Source of the DNA: Trema orientale
Taxonomy: Eukaryota > Streptophyta > Magnoliopsida > Rosales > Cannabaceae
Length of the DNA: 64,000 nucleotides
NCBI GenBank assembly: GCA_002914845.1
Contig: JXTC01000589.1
Span: forward strand, 7,867 to 71,866
Reading direction: 5' to 3'
Both the position numbers and the translations under genes were made by a program. Each line of letters starts with the position of its first letter. Within the stretch, counting starts at the first letter, position 1. This document shows positions 22,405-34,444 of the stretch, piece after piece. The notes under the pieces were generated by a model. It searched no databases. It saw nothing but the letters and a program-made list of their open reading frames with translations, and was not told the origin of the DNA.

Positions 22405-23612
22405 ATATGTAAGAAAATCTTAATGCAAGATTAATAAAATCATTCTTACCTATATGAGCATTTATTTAGCCGATCTAATAGCTATTAAATAATCAAAACT
22501 TTAAAGACTTGTCCACACAGTATATTCCATCTTAGTATAATATATCTTTATCATTTAACCATTGTTAAAAACAATAATAATAAAAAAAAAAAAAGAATTC
22601 ATTTTCCTTTCTATCTCACTCGTCTACCATCTCCACCCCCCTTCTCTCTCTTGTATTTTGCAACTACCCCTCTCTCTCGGTTGGAGCATTTTTTTTGGGT
22701 TTCATTAATTTATTTAGTGTTCTTGTAAATAAAAATGAAATAACATGACAGAAAATTAAATTTTCATCTTCCTACGTGAAACGTGATAAAAAAAGAAAAA
22801 AGAAAGTGATTGAAAATGGCTTTTGGGTGAATTTAAGGAATATAAGAAGAGAAATCCTTTTAAAAACCTTGAGTTACAAATCAAAGCGAAAATTTTGTGA
22901 GCGAAAGTAGTTAGAATGTTGAAGGGGGTAGATAGATCTAGTAAGAGAGAGAGAGAGAGAGAGGGATTATTGAATTATTTTTTTCTTTTTCTTTTTCTTT
23001 TTCCTGAGAGAATTTGTTTTGCTTTGAATTTACAAATCTTGGAATTGATTCACTTTTATGTTATTTTGTTTATTTTTCTTGGACATAAATGAAAAATCTA
23101 TACATAGTCGTTCGAAATCCATTGGAGGAGAGAGATTTACAAAACTAGGAAATGAACTACACGGGCCTTCTTTCTCTTTATATTCTGTTATTTTGTGCTT
23201 GAATATTTTCTCTCTTCCTCCTTAAATTATATTATACAGAGTATTGTGGTTTCGTACTACATCCACACAGATTAGATATTGAAGGACAATATAATTAGAA
23301 ATTTCAGCAAATTAAAATCAGAGCTTGGGGCTTATCAAGGGCATCGTGTTGAAAGTAATACCTGTTGTGATTTAGGATTAAAAAATGTTAGTAATTTTTC
23401 AAGATTAAAAGGGACAACATTTTAGGGAGGTTAAAGATTACAGAGGAGAAAAGGAGCCTTAAAATGAAAATAGGAGTGCTGTGAAGACTATTCCAGGATA
23501 CGTAAATTAATAAAGACCACATGATTTTGATTGAAATTTGAATGGCTAAATAAAGACTCCAATGTGTAGGAGTGATTTTACCCTTCCTATACTAGAAGTC
23601 TCTCTCTATATA
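22405..23612. mobile_element. Non-autonomous TIR element, Mutator-like (same family as 28276-29111)
   Basis: The left end (TAAAATCATTCTTACC, then ATTTATTTAGCC) mirrors the right end (GGCTAAATAAAGACTCC ... GTAGGAGTGATTTTACCC) as an imperfect inverted repeat. Subterminal sequence (CTTGTCCACACAGTATA) matches the element at 28276. Boundaries lie in AT microsatellites, so the target duplication cannot be read. No transposase frame. Contains a GA microsatellite at 22948-22963. Confidence 0.6.
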
Positions 23613-23773
23613 TGTATATACACAGGTCCAAAGAGAGGGAACATAGTTTGATAACTTTTTATGGTTCTTGCTTTTCTTGCTTTTTTTTTTTAAAAAAAAA
23701 AAAAATCCGTGCTTATTCTGTGAAGAATATGACTCCATTAATGCCGATTTTGCCAACCAATTTGAAAGTCTAA

Positions 23774-24067
23774 GGCCTTGTTTGGAATTGAGTTTTTTGT
23801 GAGAGAGAAAAAAAAAATTCTAAGAAGTCCTATTTTTTCTTATTTAGATTCAAACAAAAATCAAAAGAAAAAATTTTCAAAGAAAGTAGGGGTTAGATTT
23901 GATTTAAATTTTTTAGTATATAGAATTTTGACAAATTCATTAGGAAAGACAAAATTTTCAAAATAGAGTTCTGTAAAATTTTGGAAAAATATTTTTCGCT
24001 TATTTTTTTCCATGACTTTTCCCTCATAATTTTTTTTCCTCCAAAAATTTAAGTTCCAAACAGAGCC
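23774..24067. mobile_element. Tourist-like MITE (PIF/Harbinger type)
   Basis: 294 bp with terminal inverted repeats GGCCTTGTTTGGAATT and GGCTCTGTTTGGAACTT, flanked by TAA on both sides (23771-23773 and 24068-24070). TAA/TTA target duplications are diagnostic of PIF/Harbinger elements. Non-coding; the open frame inside is chance. Confidence 0.8.
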
Positions 24068-24289
24068 TAAAGGATTTCATTGTCAAAGACTCAAAATCAA
24101 AAAGATCATGACCAATTTGTCACAAGTGAGATGGTACAGGGACCAATTAATACTATGCCTATATATCTTGGCGGTCTATTTTTGGTTTTTATTTTTTATT
24201 TCAAAGAAATATTATATGTTTTTGCATAGTTACACAGGCTGATGTTATAATATTATATATCATATATATTGGAAACTTCTCCATTTCAA

Positions 24290-24600
24290 ATATCAACCAG
24301 ATATTTCTATGAATGATCACATAAATGCCTTCAGTAAAATCTTGGTTGAATTATCATATAGTGAAAATATTGATGATGAAGATAAAGTATTGGTTTTCTT
24401 GAGTTCCCTCCCCAACAAATATGAACATTTCACCACTATAGGTATTTTATGGGAAGGATAAGGTTACATTTGGTGCTTTCTGCAGAAAGGACCAAAAGAT
24501 TCATAAAGATAAGTTAGCTAAATGTGCAAAAGATGAACGTTTCTGTTGTCGTGAAAAACGACATTGGAAGAAGGATTGCCCTAAGTTCTTGGCATTAGTG
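24290..24600 (+). pseudogene. Ty1/copia gag relic
   Basis: Frame from 24309 reads MNDHINAFSKILVELSYSEN, then DDEDKVLVFLSSLPNKYEHF, the UBN2-type copia gag signature, and stops in TAA near 24462. A second frame (24510-24600) carries a decayed zinc knuckle, CCREKRHWKKDCPK, in which the first Cys is replaced by Arg. No protease or integrase follows. Confidence 0.8.
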
Positions 24601-25003
24601 ATTGTAATACATTATCTACTAATAGGAGGGCTTCTACATAATGGCATGAACCTTTTCTCGGTGGAAACTATTTGCTCTTTTAGTAAAGACCCTCAAAATA
24701 AAACTGTCTTTTGAAACTCGTAAGCACTCCTACAGTGATTGAAATCTATTATCCACAACAAAGGAGGGCCTCCTACTAAATTCCTAAACCATCTAATATT
24801 GGAGGAAATTATTGCTATTTTAGTAAGAACTCCAAAAGTAACACTTATGGTTATTATTTTTTTCCAAGTGAAGAAATTATTTATTTCCTCTTACCGAATA
24901 GAAAGCATTCATTTAGTATGCAGGTTGGGGGATTAATGTTGATCGTCATCATCCAAGGACACAGGCAGGATATTTTTCCGAAGGGTGTCTACATTTATTT
25001 TGG
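24601..25003. other. Retroelement flank, unclassified
   Basis: Two diverged phrases containing GGAGGGC..CTACT and ATTGCTATTTTAGTAAGA/TTTGCTCTTTTAGTAAAGA suggest an internal duplication of about 170 bp (24620-24700 against 24765-24835). No coding motif seen. Confidence 0.3.
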
Positions 25004-25365
25004 GTTAGGTTCACTTTTGGCCCCTAAACTATAGGGTCATTCCTAATTTGCCCTATGAATTTTGAAATGTGTCACTTTGCTACACTGAACTATTTTTTGT
25101 CTCAATTTTAGTACCTGAACTTTCAAATGTTCAATTATGGTCCTTGAACTATGTCCTATGTCTTAGTTTTGGCTAACAATATGTTTAGGGCTCAAAACTG
25201 AAAAGTTGAGCGGCTAAAACTATGACAAGAAACATGGTGTCTAAATTGGACATTTGAAAGCCATGGGGTAGAATTAAATCAAATATAATTAGAGGCTAAA
25301 ATTGACATATTTCAAAAGTCATGCGTCAAATTGAGACTCTCGCATAGTTTTGGAGAAAAGATGAT
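25004..25365. repeat. Inverted-repeat element, GGCCCCTAAACTA type
   Basis: The left part TTGGCCCCTAAACTATAGGG...TTTTGAAATGTGTCA is mirrored by the right part (TGACATATTTCAAAAGTCAT ... ATAGTTTTGG). The middle carries further phrases of the form CCTGAACTTT. Non-coding foldback/MITE-like DNA. Confidence 0.55.
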
Positions 25366-25821
25366 ATTGACTTTTTATATGGTGTTTTCTTCGCCTCTAT
25401 GTTGTCGTTTGTAGTATATTGTTTTTAAAGTTTGCTTACAGTGTTTCTTTAGTTTCAATATTTTTGTGTGTCATATTAATTCATGTTCTTTCTCACCATT
25501 ATTTTTTGATCTAACGACAAAAAATGTGGCTTAAGAAAATGAATTGAATTCAACCTAAAGAGGGGAGGAAGGAAAGTGGTATATGTTTTGTATCTATTTG
25601 TTTGTTGATTCCATGATCTGGTATATATTGAACTTTTTTCTTGGTATACATATGTATAAACTTTGTATATGTCCATGTTACCAGTTTTTGTATTTACGAA
25701 AAATATGTACCTCTTATCTTACCAAATTTATTTGATTCAATAATGTCTTTTTGTTTCAATTGGTAGTCAAGCCCATTGGATGTAGCAGATTTTGTTACAG
25801 ATTAAGTAGTTATTTTTTCTA

Positions 25822-26250
25822 GAGGAAATTTGATTTTTTATGGTATTTTTTCAAAAAAATTGAAAAATCCCGGAATTTGAAATTGTTCTAAAAAATCTCG
25901 AATTTAATTTTAAAAATACTACTTTTAAAAGTATTTAGAAAAATACTACTTTTTATTGATTGATGAGATACTTAAGGTAACTAGTCGAGTTACCTGAGGT
26001 AACTTAAACAGTTACTTCAAGTAACTGGATTGGTTACTCTAAATAACCTAACTGGTTACCTCGAGTACCATTGAAAAATGCTAAATTTAAAGAAAAAATA
26101 GTATTTTTCTAAATATTTTTTAAAAGTATTATTTTTCTAATAATACTTTAAAAAATGATATTTTTCTAGATCCGGAATTTTTTAAAAAAATTAGTCCACC
26201 CGAGATTTTTCAATTTTTGATATCTTGGGCCTAGAATTTTGTAAATACCC
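25822..26250 (+). repeat. Dispersed repeat copy A with GGTTACT-type motif array
   Basis: Starts AGAGGAAATTTGATTTTTTA and ends near TTGGGCCTAGAATTTTG. The central part (25970-26070) has about eight degenerate, alternately oriented GGTTAC/AGTTAC/GTAACT motifs spaced roughly 10-15 bp, flanked by inverted AAAAATACTA / TAGTATTTTT stretches. Confidence 0.65.
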
Positions 26251-26274
26251 CTTTTTTCTACGGGTTTCTAACAC

Positions 26275-26665
26275 TTATACCTACAAAAACCGAAAAGAAT
26301 TACAAAAATACGGAAGTTAGGGTTTTTTCCAATTTTTATACGGTTTTAATTAGGAAAATATCACTTTTTAAAAAATATTTAGAAAATTACCATTTTTAAA
26401 ATAGTTACTGGTTACCGATTTCTGGAAACTGGTTACTGGAAACTGGTTATCAGTTATATACCCTTTATAAATATCTTCGATTACCAGTTATCAGTTTCTG
26501 GAAACTGGTTATCAGAAACTAGTTGCTATTTTAAAAAATGATATTTTTATAAATATTTTTTAAAAACGGTATTTTTCTAATAAAAACTGTACCGCACTGT
26601 AAAAAATACAAAAATACCGTATTTTTCTATTTTTTTTCAGAAATACCGTATATTTTCTTCCCTTT
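26275..26665. repeat. Related repeat B with GGTTACTGGAAACT motif array
   Basis: The same plan as copies A and C (AAAATATTTAGAAAA flanks, inverted counterpart near 26540). Here the centre is built from GGTTACTGG, GAAACTGGTTATCAG and similar units at 26405-26525. Confidence 0.55.
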
Positions 26666-26767
26666 TTCTACTGAGAGACCTAATGTCTACAGGCCAAAAA
26701 AGAAAAAGGATCCTTTTAACTGACCAGTTTAAGAAGAATCAAATAAAATGTGGCCGATAGAAGCAAT

Positions 26768-27089
26768 AGAGGAAATTTGAATTTTTATAGTGATTTTTAG
26801 AAAAATTTAAAAAATTTCAGATTTTAATTAGAAAAATAATTAGAAAATATCGTTTTTTATTAATTGAAGAGATACCTGAAGTAATTAATAGGTAACTTGA
26901 CTGATTACCATTGAAAAATACTAATTTTGAAGAGTGATATTTTTCTAAATATTTATTAAATTTGTTATGTTTCGAAAAAAATTTAAAAAATAATATTTTT
27001 TTAAATCAATCTGGATTTTTCATTTTATGAGCGATTTGGCCCGGGAATTTTTTTCAATTTTAGGTACTTTGGGCCTGTAGTTTTGAAAG
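26768..27089 (+). repeat. Dispersed repeat copy C
   Basis: Begins AGAGGAAATTTGAATTTTTA and ends with TTTGGGCCTGTAGTTTTG, matching both ends of copy A in the same orientation about 950 bp further on. The central motif array is shorter. Confidence 0.6.
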
Positions 27090-27238
27090 AAGCTTAATTG
27101 AAGAACTTGCAAAACTCATATTCCTACGAAGTTTTGTGTTGTTAAGAAGTTGAAAAAGCATAGACATCGATAATTTTCTTCTTTTTGAGTTGTAGTTGAT
27201 GTTAGATACGCTCTTATCTTATTGGATGTTATCGTGCA

Positions 27239-27760
27239 TTGTTTTCTTTTGTTGGCATGTCGAAGTATTGCAATAGTATATGATAAGATATACCAAATTT
27301 ATTACACCAGATTCTAGCTTTTTTTTTTTTTTAAACAGTTTTTTGTCATTGTGTTGGTACATTGTTTTGTTTTGCTGGTCTATTGAGATATTAATAAAGT
27401 TTATCTGAACATATTCCGATTTTCCCAAACCAGATTCGAATAACTTTGATATTTTGTTTTGTTGGTTCTGGTACATTTATTTTTCTGGTTGGTATACCGA
27501 AATATTGATATATTCTAAGATGTACCAAACTTGCTATACCAAATTCTTGCTATTTTTTTTGTTATATTATTTTTTTTGAACTGAATATTGATTTTCCTTG
27601 TCGGTATATCGAAATAATGTCATGGTTTTTTAGTAGATATGCCAAATTTATCATACCAGATTTTAGCTATTATTAATTATTTTATTATTTGTACGTTGAT
27701 TTTCCTTGGTGGTATAATACGTACCAGATTTTAGCTATCTTTATTCAAACCAAATCTTAA
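27239..27760 (+). repeat. Degenerate tandem array, period ~105-130 bp
   Basis: About five units share the order TTGTTGG(T)AT.., CGAAATATTGATAT, ACCAAATTTATTATACCAGAT, TTAGCTATT; the clearest instances are near 27255, 27365, 27500, 27600 and 27705. Units are diverged by substitutions and small indels. Non-coding. Confidence 0.6.
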
Positions 27761-27974
27761 ATTTTGGGTAAGGTGACTTTGTTTTTTTCTTTTTTTCGGT
27801 ACGGTGACTTTTTTTCGGTAAATTCATATATTTACGTGGTATATTCAAAGATATACATATTTAATTATACTTGATTCTATTTAGCTTGTTGTATATAATT
27901 TCTTTCATTTTTTATATTCTTTAATATACTTAATTTTTGATAATCAATTTCGCTAGGTACTTTTTTTTTGTTTT

Positions 27975-28165
27975 TTTACTTTATTATTCTGTCCCATTAA
28001 AATTCATCACGCATGTTGGTAAAAAGTAGAGGGACAAAAGCATTAAATAATATATTTTTATTTTTATTTTTTTTCTAACTACTTAAATTAAGGTAGCCGT
28101 AAGATAAAGATCTAACGGCTAAAAAAAATATCTATAAATAGATAAAAAAAATACCTACTGGGTTA
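27975..28165 (+). repeat. Dispersed repeat, copy 1 (pairs with 55435-55610)
   Basis: Shares CATTAAATAATAT, CTAACTACTTAAATTA, AGATCTAACGGCTAAAAAAA, ATAGATAAAAAAAATACC and CTACTGGGTTA with the second copy, in the same orientation. Confidence 0.65.
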
Positions 28166-28275
28166 TAGCCCATATATATATATATATTACATACATATAT
28201 GATATTTCCTAAGATGTAAATATCATGAACTTTGCATGATTGAAAATAAATTAATAACTGAATAACATATGTATA

Positions 28276-28676
28276 GGGAAATTCTACTGTAGGAGGGGTA
28301 AAAACTCTCTTACTGATAAGAGGGGTTTTTAATTCGATCCTATGGCTAATAAATGATCACAATTTTATATATTTGTCCATACTGTATACAAGATCACAAG
28401 ATAAAAAAATGACAATCAAGAAAAATATAAAATAAAAAAAGGATAAAAAAAATCCTCAAAACGTGGTAAACTTCATTAGCATGAATTTACCCAGTGTTTT
28501 CGAAAAATCAGTTAAAAGCTCCGGCCATGAAAACATGGAGAATGACAAAAATTACTTTTAACAACACAAAGTCATTTTTGCCCAAAATAATTCAAGCTTT
28601 TCTTTCTATATTATTTGAAATCAAAGCTTCTTTTCTCATTTGTTGTTATACAGGAGACAAGAAGAAGAAGAAGAAG

Positions 28677-28708
<32 letters not shown>

Positions 28709-29111
28709 TACGAATTAAAAGACCCTTCTCCGAATGAGGAAAAAAGTACTTGTAAAGTTGAGATTTTATGAATTGGAAGTGAAAGGAAGAGAGAAGTAAA
28801 TGATGGTCTATCAACAACAGTCAACGGGCAATTTATAGTGGGTAAAGTTACCCAAATCCATGGTTGTGTACTAATCTTCAGAAAAGAAAAAAAAAATTGG
28901 AGAAGAAGATAAGTCGTAATTTGTAACCACCACTTAAATTATTTTTTTTATTTTTAAGAAAAAAAAATAATGGATAAAGTTTCAGTATAACAAGCTTTAT
29001 ATGACATAATATAGAACTACTACTTTTCTATCAGTTGGATAAAATCTAACAGATTAAAAAGTGCTCCTACTAGTAGGAGGGCTTTTGCCCCTCCTACACT
29101 AGAACTCCCCC
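28276..29111. mobile_element. Non-autonomous Mutator-like TIR element (836 bp)
   Basis: The left terminus GGGAAATTCTACTGTAGGAG and the reverse complement of the right terminus GGGGGAGTTCTAGTGTAGGA match imperfectly for about 60 bp. The flanks ATATGTATA (28267-28275) and GTATGTATA (29112-29120) agree at 8 of 9 bases, which fits the 9-bp target duplication of Mutator elements. The interior has a GAA microsatellite and no transposase. Confidence 0.7.
28661..28706 (+). repeat. (GAA)n microsatellite
   Basis: About 15 perfect GAA/AAG units. It explains the poly-Lys and poly-Ser open frames at this place. Confidence 0.95.
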
Positions 29112-30639
29112 GTATGTATATTATGTAAAAAAATCAATAATTTGTATCTAATCAAATGAAAAATTAAACCCTAATTTAGTTCTAATTAAAGTAGAACCCA
29201 GCTCAAGAAATAATATAATTAAAGTACATAACATAATTACAAATTATTAGGAAAAAAAAACTTTATGAATCATTACTATAATGTGAAAAGAAATCAAAAA
29301 ATCTTGTTTGAGTATTTAAAGTTGATGAAAGAGCAACAACAATTGGCGACAATCAATTACCAATGAAAAATATTAGTTTAGGCCTTAGGGAGTGAGTAGC
29401 GATTGTCAATATGCAACAGAAGCCACTCAAAAACCCAAAAGCTTCTTCCTTTCTTGTAAGCTTCTGGTAGTTTTTGAATTAGGAGAAAAAAAAAGAGAAA
29501 TTTTAGAATAAACTATGTGAAATATCGGTTTTGCCCTTTGATTTTATATCATGTAAAGCTTCTACTACAAATAAGTATGACATAACTAATACTCTCAATA
29601 TCAGGAGATTTTGCTCCAAAAAAAAAAAGAGTTGATGCTTACTTTTACCAAATTAGTTGGAATTCATGGGGTTTTTGTATTAAATAGTCTTTTTAGTTTT
29701 CAAAGCTTAATAGCACAGATAATTATTGGTTCTATTTTTAAAGTTCAGTCATATAAATACCTACATAAGGGCTAGGCTATAGTCCCACAATGTAAAATTT
29801 AGTGACTAGTCGCCCACATAAAAGGTAAAGGACATGTAACATTATTGTTCCCCTTATATAACATGAGAATCTTATTTAGGTAACAAGATAAAACCTAACA
29901 GAGTAGCATTTTTGGGATAAGAATACGACATAGTCCAACAAATATTCAAACAATTGCACATTAATTTTTATTAGGAAGGATTAATTATCATGTTAAATCA
30001 TAATTAAATTATGTTGCTACGTATTTACTACTTGATAATTTTATCATATTATTACACGATTATAATACCATACTTATAACTATTGATGACCGCTTAACTA
30101 TTTCTGACTAACTAAAAAAAATGAAATCCAAATTATACTCTTAGTATTTAATTTTATATTAACAAAAGATAAAGATAACTTATGTTTTTTTTTTCCGTTG
30201 CTAGTATTTAATACTGTTAAAAAATATAGCCAACTATTCACGCATACAAGAGATTAAGTGTTTAAATACCAAATGATCGATACAAGAAGAATAAAAATAG
30301 AAAAAAAAATGTTGTCCTAGTATTTTATAATATCGTGTAAACTTTGCATGGAAAATTACAAATTTTCTACTATTAATAGATTTGAGTGAATTATATTGTG
30401 AATTTTGAAAACATATATAGATAATATAACACTTTCATAAAATAAAAGTACGGATTTCGTTTCAATGATTCCACATCCATATGACGTGCATGTAAAAACA
30501 AATATAGTATAATTGACATTATCAGTCATCTATTAGATCTTAATATAACAAATTCTAAATGAGAATTTATGCAACAAAAGTAAAACTAAAAACTGACTAT
30601 TTGTAAAATAAGCCATAAATTAATATAAGATTATGTGAA
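29112..30639. other. Intergenic, AT-rich, no gene recognised
   Basis: No coding frame or recognisable repeat boundary. Confidence 0.45.
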
Positions 30640-31400
30640 AACATTAATTTAATACCAAGTATAAGGACACAATTTAGTGAATTGTAATACTTGGAAGTAC
30701 ACTATTAATTACTTTCACATGCTCGTCTAAGACTTAATCTGGACAAATTTACATTGAGATTAGTGAAATTTCAAATTAATTTAAGAGTGCCAAGCATAAA
30801 TTCACAATTTAGTGGACTATATTACTTAGTATAAAACTATTACATACTCTTAGAAGGCCAGCACTTTGACTATAATTATTATTATTTTTTCAAAGAATCA
30901 TTGACTATAATTAGTTAATTTGACATTAACTAGTGAAATTTCAAAGTAATATAATATCAATAAGCATAATTTAATAAAATTTGTGACTATAGTTTTTAGT
31001 AAGACATAATTTCTTAATGTGACATGCTTAACTTGTAATACATTTGAATCATTTTCTATTAATTATTAAGAAAATTTGACATTAAATTAATATAATTAAC
31101 CACAATGACAGAATTTAGTCAGTTATAGAAGAATGCCATTAATCAATCTCGTGTGCTCGACATAGACTAAAATTGGCTGAATTTGCACTAATTATTGAAA
31201 TTTCACGTTAATTTAATAGCACTAAGCATAAAGTCAAAGTTTAGTGAATCATAATACTTAATAAAGTACTATTTCTCTCACATTGCTCAACTTTGACTAT
31301 ATAATGGTTAATTTATCATTAATTAGTGAAAATTGGCATTAATATAATACAACTAAGCATAATTTGATAAGGTATATGACTACAATACTTAGTAAAATGA
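30640..31400 (+). repeat. Cryptic satellite-like array, period ~125-170 bp
   Basis: A unit with AAGCATAA..., CAATTTAGTGAAT, ATAATACTTAGTA, ...GACTATAATT, TTAGTGAAATTTCA recurs at about 30655, 30793, 30963, 31100, 31223 and 31356, always in the same orientation. Divergence is high and spacing uneven, so it would be missed by strict tandem-repeat settings. Confidence 0.55.
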
Positions 31401-31987
31401 AACAAAAAAAATAAATTTTGTTTTTTTTATTTAGTACTACTATTGAGTTTAAGACATATATCGAGGATGTTAATGTTATTAAAGTCTTAATCTTATTTTC
31501 ATGATTATTGATGTCAAATTTCAATATATCATATTTTTCTTGACATTTCAAAATGTAATTAAAGTATATTAATGACACTATTAAATATCACTAAATTAAT
31601 TTGAAATTAAAAAAATTGATTTTGAAATATCGCTAAACTATGTTTTTTAAGATATGATTGTATTTTTAATAACATGTGAACTTATTTTATTAACTTTTTT
31701 GTATAGAAAAATTATCATTCATTCATCTTACAGGATTGGTTGGTTTTGTTTTATTTTTTTCTTCATTTGGATGAACAATAATTTCCCTTTTTTATTGATT
31801 AGAATATTCTAATTTTTTTAGGAAAAAAAGTTATAACTTTTGACCTAATTTTTTATTATAGTTAGTAGTAACTTCTTCAGCCGGTTGCCTTTTTGCCCTT
31901 GAAATATTGACAATCATTTGATGAAAGCCAACCTACTTGTAACGGTCAGATTGATCATGGGGGAGTGGGACTAGTCCCTAAATCTAG
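31401..31987. other. Intergenic, no feature recognised
   Basis: AT-rich with no supported element. Confidence 0.4.
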
Positions 31988-32545
31988 AGATGTAAAGTGG
32001 GCCGGAATGGATTAGCTCACATTTGATAAGCCCACTTAGGCTTTGTACCGGGCCTAGGTCCAATCTGCCTAAAATGTGAGTTGAGCTGAATTGGCTCATA
32101 ATCTTATTAAGAGGCTCGACATACCCCACATGCCCAACCCACATTTTATGCGGGTCTAAGTGGGACGTGTCTATGCTGACCGAATATGGACGAAAATGTG
32201 GGCCTAATTGTGTTATTGTTCTATGTTTTAAAATATCAAATATGTGCTTATTTGGGTTAAAATATAGGTCTAAAACCTATTCATATTCTTTTAAAATTTG
32301 AATAAATTAAAAATAAACAAAAATAAGTAAATAAATAATATTAAAAGCATATAAATGAAAATAATTAATTAATATATTTTTTAATTTTTAATTAAAAAAT
32401 ATATTTAAAATTATATATAAAATGACTAAATGTAGGCCGAGCATGTGGGCCTATTGCTGAGACCCAGCCCAACCTATACTATATGTAATGGGCCTGCCCA
32501 GACCCACATTAATGTGGGCCGTGTGGGCCTGGGCCGGTACTGTGC
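31988..32545. repeat. GGGCC-rich repeat element
   Basis: Many GGGCC/GGCCC motifs and GTGGGCC/CCCACA phrases cluster at both ends (31998-32180 and 32435-32540) around an AT-rich core. This resembles the subterminal arrays of non-autonomous hAT-like elements. Terminal repeats are not clean enough to set exact ends. Confidence 0.45.
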
Positions 32546-32649
32546 TTTTTCTTCGGAATATGGGATGGCCAACATTGACGAATAAATTAGCTGTACGCCA
32601 CTTTTTTTTTCCTCATTAATTAAAATTTACCACCATACTACTTTTTTAA

Positions 32650-32885
32650 AATGAATTCTTGACGATTTTGACGGATTTTTGAACAATTATTGATGTCGGG
32701 GGGCAATCTTGATGGATTTTTGATGAATTTTTGACAGATTTTTGACGATCTTGACGGATTCTTGATGGATTCTTGACATCGACAGCGATCTTGACAGATT
32801 CTTGACAATCTTGATAGACTCTTAATAGATTCTTGATGGATTCTTGAACTATTCTTGATGAATTCTTGACAGATTATTGACTAAT
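32650..32885 (+). repeat. Tandem array of TTGATGGATTC-type 10-12-mers
   Basis: Around twenty units of the form TTGA(C/T)(G/A)GATT(C/T)T run head to tail, with a few AATC and GACATC interruptions. Low-complexity minisatellite, non-coding. Confidence 0.85.
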
Positions 32886-34439
32886 TCCCTCTAAAAAGTG
32901 GTAGAATCCAATAGTGGTGATAAATTTAATTAAATATTTTAAAAAAATGGTAATTACCTACTTAACCTAATATTAATATCTCTACCCAAAACTAACTTTG
33001 TAGGACCATATATTTGATCCCTACATATATAGCACAAAGTAAATAATATCTACTAGCTAGTCTCCAGAGTTTAAAAGCATAGATCATTATTTCAATGTCA
33101 AAACTTCTAAGATTTTACTTATTGACCAAACAATATTAATGTACCTAAACATGTGTGCTTTTGAATATGAATTTTATTACCAAAACACTTGAATAATATA
33201 TTACATAAGCCATATATGCCAAGACAATAATATCATAAATTATATTGAAAATTATATATGCCAAAAATAAAACTATATAATTTCTACAAAATAAATCCAT
33301 GCTTAAATATTCAATATTTTTCTGAAGAGTATTTCTACCAAAACCATAACATTATGTGCGACAATTTTGAAGATTATGAACCAAACTTTTAAAATTTAAA
33401 ATTCATTTAATTGTGTATTTAACTAATCACATATCTTCCAAAAAAAAAAAAATAATAATCTCATATCTACCAGTATCATATTTGTATATACCACAAATAA
33501 AAAACTATGAACTAAATTCTATATAAGTTAGAGTGGACCTGACACTGTTAGAATTGAGATTTTTCCACTATGACCATGATGTAAAATAGGAATTCAACAA
33601 TAAAAAATGAAACCCCTAAAATTTTAATTGAATCTACTGATTGAAGATCTTGGAACATGTACTGCATATTATTTACCAAAAATATTTTAAAATTAAATCA
33701 AATACATGAAACTTGGATCTTCGTTGCTCTTCATCGATGGAGCTTGGAGCTTCGATGTCCGTCCATTCTTGCCGATCTTCGTAGATGGAGTTTCAATCTT
33801 TGGTACATGTTCAATAATGCTATTATTTTTTTCAAAGATTGTAGATTGACTCTTCAAAACTCGTGAACCTCGTCGGTGGACTCTCGAAAGCACGGCTTCA
33901 CTGCTTCAATGAAACTAGTTGATAGTATTGTGGTGAGAAGATAAAGCTATATGATTCTAAAATGAGGTGCATTTTTGGGTGACTTCTTAACAGGCTAGTG
34001 ATTGAGTCATTTTTCTATAAACTTAGTACGCTATGAGGTCACTTACTTAAAAGTGGGCTTAAAAATAGCCATTCTTCTACGTAACCTTTTAAAATATGTT
34101 CAAAATCAAAATGAGTCTTATGTAAAATAAATCTTTTTGATAGTGTGTTTTGGAAAATATACATTCTTTGTAACTCGATCATGGTACTATGCTATGCCAA
34201 ATATGTTCATCAAACTATTAACAAATCTATTTTGTAAATTTTTTTTAAGAGATTTATTTTCCAAACCAATAACTTATAAATGCCAAATTCTATAATTGAA
34301 TTTATAGGATGTTCATGATCACTTACAATTTTGAATTTTGGATCTAAGAAAAAAGAAAGAAAGAATTAGTTAGTTGATGAGATAGACTATGTAGAAAAAA
34401 AAAAAAGAATCGTGTATGAAGAAGAATATGAGGTATTTA
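32886..34439. other. Intergenic, no gene recognised
   Basis: AT-rich. A 200-bp pair of overlapping short frames on both strands at 33660-33890 contains a local imperfect repeat (GATGGAGCTTGGAGCTTCGATG / GTAGATGGAGTTTCAATC); no family recognised. Confidence 0.4.
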
Positions 34440-34444
34440 TAGGG

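Noticed and set aside
28494-28824. Frames ending in poly-Lys or containing poly-Ser/Leu
   Set aside because: Direct products of the GAA microsatellite at 28661-28706.
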